Shown: positions 12,801 through 24,800 of the stretch, one piece after another
How positions within the stretch are numbered: the stretch's first letter is position 1
Layout of the letters: each line of letters starts with the position of its first letter
Assembly (NCBI GenBank): GCA_021229015.1
Contig: CM037790.1
Location: 52,261,727 to 52,325,726 of the forward strand
Source of the DNA: Solen grandis
Lineage: Eukaryota > Mollusca > Bivalvia > Adapedonta > Solenidae
Length of the DNA: 64,000 nucleotides
Reading direction: 5' to 3'
Position numbers and translations under genes: made by a program
The notes under the pieces: model-generated
Seen by the model: only the letters and a program-made list of their open reading frames with translations
What the model was told of the DNA's origin: nothing
Databases searched by the model: none

Positions 12801-15800
12801 ATATTACAATAAGTAATGTACCCATTCTGACCCAATAACATACTACAGTCAAGACTCGTTATCTCATCATCAACGAAATCATCATTTTTATGTCGAGATA
12901 TGAAAATGTTGACATATGAATTTACATGTACCTTGAAACGTGTATCATATATAAACAATTATTCACGAAATGCATACGCATTTGAAACAATTTGTCCATA
13001 AACGCTCTATATACTTATTAAAAAAGACTTGTCTTACATGTTATAGCCTAAACTGAGTTTTGTTAAGTTGATGATTAAAGTATCTTTCAGTATACTCGCT
13101 GCTAATACTGCAAAATGGCGTGGACATTAAATCACTAGAGTTGTGAAAATAGTTCACGCTTTTTATAATTTAGTTAAGCATGTCTGATTGCATCTAGCAT
13201 TAATCAGTTAAATTCCAAACGTTTCAGTTTGCAACAATTTAATGTTGTAATTGACACCAATTGCGCTGGTTGTTGGGGACATAATCTACTAAAGTGTGAA
13301 AACATACAGCAGCGAAACTTAATTTTTGTATGTCCGTGAGCATGTCAGCACGTTTCGAGATAAACGCGTAGTTTCAGGTGAGAATTTACCCATCGGGACC
13401 AAAGAAATATGTTGAGATATAAAAAAAAATGTTGAAATACAAAATGTCGAGATAAGACTGGATTTTATATATTTTGATAGAGAAAAAAGTAGGGACTTTC
13501 AAAGTATGTCGAGATATACTAAATGTCGAGACAAGCGATGTCGAGATAACAAGTCTCAACTGTAAATACTTTTGGTGCATGGGTTATTTTCAGGTTTTGA
13601 CCACTTTGTATGCTTTTGATTGAAACATCCAAGGCATTAAGTTGCAACCACATTTTTTGAAAAAGTTCTGAGAAAATATATACATGTACATTGTATCAAA
13701 AAATATATCATCAGCCCAATAATGTTTCTTTGATAGCTGAAAAGAAATGCAAGAGGAAATTTTTTTAAATTGTTGTTGTTGTATTGGAGTTTACCATCGC
13801 TGCGATGGTATTTCAATCATATAACGACGTCCAGCTAATTACAGGTGGAGGAAGACCCCAAGTACACAGAGGTACCCGGGTAGAACCACCGACCTACCCC
13901 AAGCCAGCTGGAAGGCTTCCTCACATGAAAAATCCGAAGTCCCTACCGGGATTCGAACCCACAGCGGTGAGGGGCTGAGAGATTTGTAGTCCACGACTGT
14001 AACCGCTCGGCCACGGTGGCCGCCACATTTTTTAAAGGTTGGTAGAGTAACTGTTGTCCTTGTTAAAAAATAATTAGAAACTTTGACCTTGAACTTTGAC
14101 CTTGACCTGGCATACTATAAGTGACTACTAATTAGTACTTACATGTGTTGACCAGAGTCAGGGAACTTGACCTTCATGTCAGACTGCTTATAAGCCACCA
14201 TTGTGTGATTATTTGATGGGCCCATAAGTCTCCATGACGGCTGAAAAATATAGTTAGAGATAACGACCTAGATAGGTCAAATATAGGTCAAAATATCAGT
14301 ACTGGTACAGTACTATAAGCAAATAGTGGTAAGTAACCAAATTTTCTGAACAAATCTGTAAAATAAATAACCACCAATTCATTAAGGAATATGCATGGAT
14401 GGTTATTAAAATAAATGATAAATTGCTAAAATCATATCAGATTTAGATTAAATTCACTTGCAACTTGACTAAATTCACAATTCAAGTTTTTTGTAAGATC
14501 TGCCACCCCTGAATTTAGCGAAAAATGATAAACTTTGTCCATTTGATTGTAATTTAATATCACTTGATCACATGGCTATTTCCAGCTTATTACAGGTGGG
14601 GAAAGTTAAACCTTATTTCAGAAACAGCAAGAACCAAGCTTGATTCACTGAATGACCACAAGCAAGTGAGGAGTTTTCCTTACATAAAAAATCAGAAGTT
14701 CCTAGATCAGGATTCAAATCCACAGCAGTTAACCCTTTCCCTCATAGAGGACACCATAAAAAGACCTATGCGAACAGCATAAAACCAGATCAGCCTGCGA
14801 GTAACTCGCTGCTCCTCAGTGGTCTGGAAATGAGGATTTTGTAAATAAATTTGGTAAGGTCTAACTGTGGTTTTCTGCAGATCAGGCTTTATATGATACC
14901 TACTGAGGGCGTCAAAATGAGTCTATATGAGGGAAAGGGTTAAAGGTTAAATAATGGGCTTCAATGACCTTAACCGCTTGACAATGTATACCCCCTGGAA
15001 ATGATTATACATACCTCTATGATATAAGTATCGTCGTCCGTCATGATGTTTGCCAGGATGTTGCCGCTGTCTTCATAATTCACATTCACCACTGCATGAG
15101 GGTCACCTGCCAAACTGCCGGACAACAAGGCCCCTGTATTAATACTGATTTGTTCAGCCCTGCCGTCTGCTCGCACAACGGATCCTTTGAATCCCCGCGA
15201 TAAAATCTTTGAAGGTTTCAAATAAAGATGAAAAGGTCTAAAAGAAGAAAAAACATAATACTGTAAAGAATTTAAAATGAACTTTATAAAGCAGGAAAAA
15301 TAATTATAATGAAATTTGCATCAGTCTTCAAGATACCAAACTCAAATTCCTCCATAAGTAACAGTAACACCATAAAATGACTAAAATGTATATATTATCT
15401 ATCCAAACAAAGTTACGGCCCCTAAAGTCTTTGATATTTCTATAATATCATCCAATGCAATGTTATGCAAGGTTTTCAATATTTTCTGATAAAAGTCCTC
15501 AGGACTCAATTTTTCGGGTAAACAGGATTCCTCTTTCCTGAAAAGCCGCTTTATCAAAAATGTATAGAAGGTCTTTAACTTTCCCGGACAGCAACTACAT
15601 ATAAATTTATGGGAGGTCTTTAACTTTTTGAACAGCCCTACATCATAAATATATAGGAGGACTTCAACTTTCCTAAACAACCCCTACATGATAAATTTAT
15701 AGACAGACTTTAACTTTCCTGAACAGTCCCTACATCAGATAAATAGAAGGACTTTAACTTTCCTGAACAGCCCCTACATCAGAAAAATAGAAGGACTTTA

Positions 15801-18800
15801 ACTTTCCTGAACAGTCCCTACATCATAATATATAGGAGGACTTTAAACTTCCTAAACAGCCCCTACATCAAAAAATAGAAGGACTTTAACTTTCCTGAAC
15901 AGCCCCTACATCATAATATATAGGAGGACTTTAAACTTCCTAAACAGCCCCTACATCATAATATATAGGAGGACTTTAAACTTCCTAAACAGCCCCTACA
16001 TAACACATAGGAGGACTTTAACATTCCTGAACAGCCCCTACATCATAATATATAGGAGGACTTTAAACTTCCTAAACAGCCCCTACATCATAATATATAG
16101 GAGGACTCTAAACTTCCTAAACAGCCCCTACATAACATATAGGATGATTTTAACATTCCTGAACAGCCCCTACATCATAATATATAGGAGGACTTTAAAC
16201 TTCCTGAACAGCTCCTACATCATAATATATAGGAGGACTTTAAACTTCCTGAACAGCCCTAATCATATATATAGGAGGACTTTAAACTTCCTGAACAGCT
16301 CCTACATCATAATATATAGGAGGACTTTAAACTTCCTGAACAGCTCCTACATCATAATATATAGGAGGACTTTAAACTTCCTAAACAGCCCCTACATCAT
16401 AATATATAGGAGGACTCTAAACTTCCTGAACAGCTCCTACATCATAATAGGAGGACTTAAACATTTTGGCTGATATTTGACAGGGACTCCAGATTTTGGA
16501 ATCCTAATGAGAATCTCCTTAATGAAATGGATCACTGACTCGTACCTGCCCAGGGTATTCAGCTTGATCTCAGTGATATGTGCATCGCTGTTGGGATCAG
16601 GGTCCACTGAGCGTTTTGTTCTATGTGAAATATCCGATATCTTCAATGTCTCGAAGTAACTTAGCTGCTCATGAATACTAGCAGAGACTGAAAATAGAAT
16701 AAAAAATCATGTTACAGTAAAATACACACAGTTTTGAATGTTCCAGAGACAAATGATGTTGTTATGCTGGAGGTCACTGCAACCAAAATATTGTTTCAGT
16801 CATATAGCCACATCCAGCTAATTATAATTTGAGAAAGACCCTGACTTCACAGAGGCACCTGGGGCCTCCGTGTCTGAGAGGGTAAATTCACTGACTAACA
16901 CTCACTCAGTCCCTCACTGCATGAATTCAAATCCCAACATGGTCCTTCTGATTTTCATGTGAGGAAGCCAGCTGGCTTGCGGTAGGTTGGTGGTTCTCCG
17001 TGCATTCAGGGTCTTTCTCCACCTGTAATTAGCTGGACGTCCCTATATCATATGACCGAAATACTGTCAAAGCGACGGTAAACTCAAATAGTCAAGTCAA
17101 ATCAAAGAGGCACCAGGGTAGAACATGTGACCTACTGCAAACCAGCTGGAAGGCATGCTCACATTAAAAATCCAAGTGATTGGAACCACAGAGGCATACT
17201 CTAAAACAAATGAAACCACCATATTCTTTCATTGTATGTCGACTTAATATCATACCTCATAACATACAATGAATTTAAAAGCATGATACCACTTTACAAC
17301 ATGCTATAAATTTAAAAGTATGATACCACACTTTACAACATACTATAAATTTAAAAGTATGATACCATTTCATAACTTGCTATGAATTTAAAAGTATGAT
17401 ACCACACTTTACAACATACTATGAATTGAAAAGTATGATACCACTTTACAACATGCTATGAATTTAAAGTATGATACCAACTCTACAACATACTATGAAT
17501 TTAAAAGTGTTATCCCACTTTACAACATACTATAAATTTAAAAGTATGATACCACACTTTACAACATACTATGAATTGAAAAGTATGATACCACTTTACA
17601 ACATGCTATAAATTTAAAAGTATGATACCACACTTTACAACATACTATGAATTGAAAAGTATGATACCACTTTACAACATGCTATAAATTTAAAAGTATG
17701 ATACCACACTTTACAACATACTATAAATTTAAAAGTATGATACCATTTCATAACTTGCTATGAATTTAAAAGTATGATACCACACTTTACAACATACTAT
17801 GATTTTAAAAGTATGATACCACTTTACAACATATCAATATAATTAAAGAAATTAAAATTACAATTTCAGGTACTTGCTTTTTTTTCTTTTTTTTTTGCGA
17901 GTGGAAATAGAGAAGCTAATGTTAAGTTAAAGAACTATGATCCAAAACCTGCAGTTAAAGATGGTGAATGTCTGGAGAGAGACAGAAAGACCCACCACTC
18001 TGCCATATGGGGCCTGAAACTAAAATATTCAGCTTATTTTCACTATATGCTATGGTTCAGTGTTTTGCACTGTGTTGTTAAAACTGACATTTGACTCTTT
18101 ACAAGTAAAGAATTTAAAACCTTAAAATTGCAAGCTGATTTTTCATTTATCAAGTAAAAATAATTACTACTTGCTAAAAATAGCAAGTGCAAAATCTGGC
18201 TAAATTCAAGCCCTGACATGCTAGGCATTTTAAAGTATAATACCACACTTTACAACATACTATGAATTTAAAAATATGATACCACTTCATAACTTGCTAT
18301 GAATTTAAAAGTATGATACCACACTTAACAACGTACTATGAATTTTAAAGCATGATACCACAATTTACAACATACTATATATTTAAAGGTATGGTACCAC
18401 ACTTTTTACAACATACTATGACTTTAAAGGTATGATACCATACTTTTCCACCATACTATGAATTAAAAGGCATGATACCACACATTACTACATACTATGA
18501 AAGGTATGATACCAACATTCTATGAATTTAAAAGTATGATACCAGACTTGTTGGCTAATTAATTGTAAATAGAACCCTTCTGCTAAGAAATTAAACATCA
18601 TGGAGGCATCAGGATTAATTTTGCACTAAAACAATTTTCTGGATATACATTTTGCACCTGTAAGAAAGGCTGTAACAGTAACACCCCTTTAACTAACAGA
18701 GAAAAACTTCTTTCATACACTGATAAACAAAATTAGAATAACAACAGGCTTAAATAATGTATGAACTATTTAGTACATGCATGTCTATCTTTATTGATTT

Positions 18801-21800
18801 CACATTCCTTTAAGTTTAAGTTAAGGCACTTACAGACAAGAAATGTGTCCAGAGGACACAGATGCCCCAGCCATCACATTTTCCAAAACAAAGGCCAACA
18901 TCCAGGAGCGCAAGTCAAGTCCTGAGTAATATCCATGAAGTTTAAAGTCTGTAGCACAAATACCTTCAGAGTTACCCTGTGTCACAGTTTTGGGATGGAC
19001 AAACAGCAAATTAAGGCAAATCTATAATATATGCCTCACCTAAAAATGCAATTGCAAATGAAGAAGAGAGCACAGAATCTAACAATAACAACAACCATAG
19101 CCACACAAAACAAGTGCTCAAACATCTGACAAATTGGGCATTGTCAATGTGATCCGATATAAATACCTAGGTGCACAAGTTCATGTCCTGAATAATATAT
19201 TTGTGAAGTTTCAAGTTTGTAGTACAAATACTTTTAGAGTTACATGTGTCACAAGCATAAAATTCCTTATTTTTCAAAAGCAAAGACCAACTCTTTCAAT
19301 TTCAAAGAAGGTTCGATAAAAACATACAGGTATGCAAGTTCATGTATAACCAAAATGTACCAAGATATTCCAAGACAAAGTCAATGTGACTAGTCATGTC
19401 TGACTGTGAAGTGTAACTAAGTAACCATGCCTTTTGGTCATTAAATGCAGCATGTTTACATTTTAGTAATTATAAATGAATTATTTGGAGAGTAAAGAAA
19501 AATGATCAACTGCTTGACAAACAGTACAATGATAGATAACACAATTATATGATGAACAATCTTACTGGTTATCAGCAACATTCAAGAAACCACTTTAAAT
19601 CTGTAAATACAAAGGGTGATGCAGCTAAGTACTGCTACAACAACTTGAACAAGAGCTGTCCATAAGACAGCATGCTCGACTATTTGCATGCTTGTCAATA
19701 ATAGAGGGCCATAGAGGCCCTAAGCCTGGGTCGCTCACCTGAGTATAGGGTTACCAAAGGAACTTCTGTACTAAAACAGTTTGAAATCTGACCAGTAGTT
19801 TTGAAGGAGATGATTTTTAAAGTTTTCATATTTTTTTCTTTCTATTGCCATGGCAACCAGAGTTCTACATGGATCACATCTATTTTAGCAACTTTTGTGA
19901 AGCTTCAACCAAGGATCATCCCTGGCAAGATTAATAAAATTCTGTCCAAGGGTTTTAGGAGATGTTGTTTAAAGTTTTCACTATATACATTTAAGGCAAA
20001 TTAGCCTGCCCCTGGTGGCCATATTTTTTATGGATCAGAAAAATTTAAGCTATCCTGGTAGAGATGATGATTTTTAAAGTTTTCTTTTTTTTTTCTTTCA
20101 TTGCTATTGCAACCATTGATCTACATAGATCAAGATTGTTTTAGCAACTTTTGTGAAGGTTCACCCAAGGAACATCCCTGCTTCTGTCTAGTGGTTTCAG
20201 AGAAGATGTTGTTTAAAACAAATTGTTAATGACGGACAATGCACACTGGATGCAGGGTGATCACAAAAGCTCACTTTGAGCACATAGTGCTCAGGCAATA
20301 TAAAAATATTTGGAAAAGTTACTGTTCCTGTTTCTACTGGTTGGTCTGATGACGATAAACATGTGTCTAAAGTTTGAGGGACATCCATTGAATAATAGTG
20401 GAGATAATGGCAATGTTAAACAAAACAATAACATTTCTTGGGACATGGACGCCGATGCCAGGATGACTCCGATAGCTCATCCTATTCTTCAAATAGTCAA
20501 GCTAAAAATTCATAAAGACTATCAATATGCATTATATCTGAAAATTTCAAACATCATTAAAGATACATGAAAAAAAATCTTAACTATAATAGTAATTGGA
20601 GAGGTCATTTACAAAATACAGGCACCAGAACCATATTGGGTCACTCAGGTACTTCTCCGGGCTCTCTCTGTTTTGGGGAACAGTACTTAGTCTACCTTCA
20701 ACAGTGGAAATTTTGGTGTCATTTTCCTCTGTAGGGGGAATTTTTGCTGCACATACATACAATAATTATATCAATAAAAATGTACAAAATAGTTCCCGTC
20801 TAGTAGCTTTATTGGGTAAAAGTAAAATGGAAATCAACTACTGTAGTATACAGTACAACTGTATTGTACAACAATCTACCACTAAAACATTCTTGCTATT
20901 TATATAAGCTGTTGCATTTTTTATTGAAAATGGGGGAAAAAAACATACTTTCTGCTGGGGAAATGGTGCCCAATAATGGCACTAAAGAATGAAGATCAAG
21001 AGCCCTGCTTCTCCATAAAATCCTCTTCACATGCATCTCATTTCTTATGGCATGCTATCCACAATTGAAACATTTTAATATGATATAGTAAAACCAATAT
21101 CTACCAGGGCAGGGCCATAGACTATGAAATGCACTGCACTTGACAGTTCTGAGAAAAATCAAACCTGGTGCCCACAAAGGCAGATTTTACCACTAGAAAT
21201 ACCAGGTAAACTGTCTCAGCAAGGTGAAGAATACACTGGATTATAACTTCCTTGTCCCTTTCCCTCATATGGACTCATTTTGACGCCCTCAACAGGTATC
21301 ACATAAAGCCTGATCTGCAGAAAACCACAGTTAAACCTTACCAAATTTAATTACAAAATCCTCATTTCCAGACCACTGAGGAGCAGCGAACAACATAAAA
21401 CCTGATCAGCCTGCGAGTTACTCGCAGGCTGGTCTGGTTTTATGCTGTTCGCATAGGTCTTTTCATGGTGTCCTCTATGAGGGAAAGGGTTAAACTGCTT
21501 ATATATAAATGTAAGTTATGTCACAGCACAGATAACTCACACTAATAGAGAAATGCATGTAAGCAGCCAGGTAGCTCAGTCAGTAGAGCATTTGTCCAGT
21601 ATACACTGTTAAAGGCCCCCAGGTTGAGGACCATTGCATGTTTCTTTTTCATCTTGTGAAATTGAAACAAATTATCAAAATGTCTAGAGGATTTAAAGTG
21701 GCAAAAAAAAAGTGAAACAAAAGACCATTCAATAAAATAAATTGATTTTTTTTATGTTTGGAAAGCCTTAAATTTCTTTTATGTTTCGGTTCAATCCAAG

Positions 21801-24800
21801 GCTATCAGCGATTCAGTTTTTGGTTAGGTTTTTTTTTTTAATTGTAATTTTGGTTATTTTGGATATGTCAGAAAATTTAAACCATATATTCACCTGAAGT
21901 AGCAAGTCTGTGTCAATAATTTTATTGTGTATAGTTAATTCTAAGGTTAATTAGTCAATAATTATAGAACTAGAAGATTACACAACAGGCAGTCTGCAGG
22001 TAGATTGCCTTTATCAAGAGGCTGCCATTAAACACTTTCTGTCAACTGTTACTTAGTGTTAGTCAACAATCGATGTAGGCAGAGATTTGATGTGCATGAA
22101 ATTTATTAAGTCAGTGGAGCTAGATGATGATCACACATGGTATACACACTGATGTAAATACAATGGGGGGGTGGTGGAAAAAAACACAACAGGACATCGG
22201 GTATCTGAACTTTCGGCATATTACTGAAAAATTGGGCATCCCACATATGTCCAGTGTTACAAATCTGGATGTACACAACTCATTGTTGGACATACATAAT
22301 TACGCCAGTACGCCTGTTTGAGCAAGCCATGACATATGACCCCTGCCCTTTGATTTCATCATCAACTCTCGCCCTTCCATGACAGAACTCAAACATTGTG
22401 ACCGAGACATTTATAACCTGTCGATGTCTATTGAAACTTTCATTTGTTTAGGTACATCATTTATTCACATCATATGAACAACTTTTGCACTGCAATGTAT
22501 TATTACGTACACTACATCAATAAAATATAGATAACTAAACAAGTCAGAACTGGATCCAGCAATTCAGATGGTGGGCCGCTATATTAAAAACAAGAGGGCC
22601 AAGATGGCCCTAAAGATGCTCACCTGAGGACATTTGTGCTGACCAAGTTTGAGGAAGATTGAATCAAAATTGTGGCCTCCAGTGTGTAAACAAGGTTTTT
22701 CTAAGATTTGACCTACTGACCTACTTTTCAATCGCTTTTTAGGTCTATTAGATTAATGATCTTCGATAATTTGTTGAAATTTCTGAGGAGAATCGTATAC
22801 CTACCAAACTGAAACCGGAAATGGAGGGCTGAATAGTTTCCTAATTTTTCATTGGTTAATAATATTATAACCTAAATCGACCGAATGTGTTTTTATTACC
22901 AACAATACGATTATCTGTACTTTCATATCTTTCTTAAAGAAAACCTTAATTCAAAATATACAATTGACACAATATATTCTCTTAGTCTTTTTATCATTTT
23001 ATTTAATCGTAGATACTGATTTTAATATAAAACATATATCAAGTATGTAATTTAAAGTAAAAAGTGATTCAATCAAGGGCCAAATTTTAACCATTATCTA
23101 GTCATAATCTCTCAAACTAGTAATATTGCAAAATATTTTTTTTATGATTGGTCTATATGAATTATGTGGGTACGAACCACTAGACAATATTTCACATCAT
23201 ATCTATAGATTAAGCTCTAGGTCTTTTCCTATGTAACTCTATGTGAAACAAGTGACCACTGGTGCGGGGTCATTTATCACCGCAAGGCTATGATTTGAAC
23301 AACTGAGGTAATGAACCATTATATGATGCTACATACCAAAAATCTAAGCTCTAGGCCTTCTGGATTTATAGAAGAATATTTTTAATGATTTTCCTATTTT
23401 AATCTATGTAAAACAAGTGACCCCTGGTGCAGGGGCATTTATCACCATAGGGCTATGATTTGAACAATCTTGGTAATGAACCATTAGATGATGCTACATA
23501 CCAAATATCTAAGCTCTGGGCCTTATGGATTTACAGAAGAAGATTTTTAAGATTTTCCTATATAACTCTATGTAAAACAAGTGACCCCTGGTGCAGGGGC
23601 ATTTATCACCATAGGGCTATGATTTGAACAATCTTGGTAATGGCCCATTAGATGATGCTACATACCAAATATCAAAGCTCTAGGCCTTATGGATTTACAG
23701 AAGAAGATTTTTAAAGATTTTCCTATATAACTCTATGTAAAACAAGTGACCCCTGGTGCGGGGGCATTTATCACCATAGGGCTATGTTTTGAACAATCTT
23801 GGTAATGAACCATTAGATGATGCTACATACCAAAAATCTAAGCTCTAGGCCTTCTGGATTTATAGAAGAATATTTTTAATGATTTTCCTATTTAAATCTA
23901 TGTAAAACAATTAAGTGACCCCTGGTGCAGGGGCATTTATCACCATAGGGCTATGATTTGAACAATCTTGGCAATGAACCATTAGATGATGCTACATACC
24001 AAATATCTAAGCTCTGGGCCATTTGGATTTACAGAAGAAGATTTTTTAAGATTTTCCTATATAACTCTATGTAAAACAAGTGACCCCTGGTGCGGGGGCA
24101 TTTATCACCATAGGGATATGATTTGAACAATCTTGGTAATGAACCATTAGATGATGCTACATACCAAATATCTAAGCTCTAGGCCTTATGGATTTACAGA
24201 AGAAGATTTTTAAAGATTTTCCTATATAACTCTATGTAAAACAAGTGACCCCTAATGCGGGGGCATTTATCACCATAGGGCTATGATTTGTACAATCTTG
24301 GTAATGGCCCATAAGATGATGCTACATACCAAATATCTAAGCTCTAGGCCTTGCAGTTTTGCAGAAGAAGATTTTCAAAGTTTGAGTTTTTAAAATCTAT
24401 TTTTAGCTCCTGTGACCTACTTTTTCAACCAATCTGAATAATTTGTACAACTTTGATAGAGGGCATCATAAGGATGATTCCTGTGAAGTTTGGTCAAAAT
24501 CCCTTCAGCGGTTCAGGAGGAGATGTTCTTTAAAGCAAATTGTTGACGACGGACGGACGCACGCACGCACGGACGACGGACGACGGACAAAAGGTGATCA
24601 CTTCGTGCTCAGGTGAGCTAACAAGAGCTCTGCAGAGCAGTGCCAACTCTCATCTGTTTTACATGTCAAAAACAGAGGGCTATACTTGAGATTTCAAGTT
24701 TGAACACCATAAGGTATAAAATAAATACAAAACAGAAAAAAAATCTTACACTGTGTAGAAGAAATGCAATAGCTTTGAATAAAAACAAGAACTGTCACAG

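Noticed and set aside
16144..16473. 109-codon plus-strand frame
   Set aside because: It is the 45-bp minisatellite read in frame; the peptide is a 15-residue repeat with no support as a gene.
20613..20746. Exon-like stretch in intron 1 with acceptor GTGCAG and donor TTTT|GTAAAT, 134 nt open on the minus strand
   Set aside because: Its length would shift the frame: exon 1 ends in phase 1 and exon 2 begins in phase 1, so they join directly. Including it breaks the prodomain frame, and it shows no ADAM similarity.
15580..24380. Regular repeats that might suggest CRISPR arrays
   Set aside because: Units are directly adjacent with no unique spacers, no cas genes are present and the DNA is clearly animal. 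These are minisatellites.
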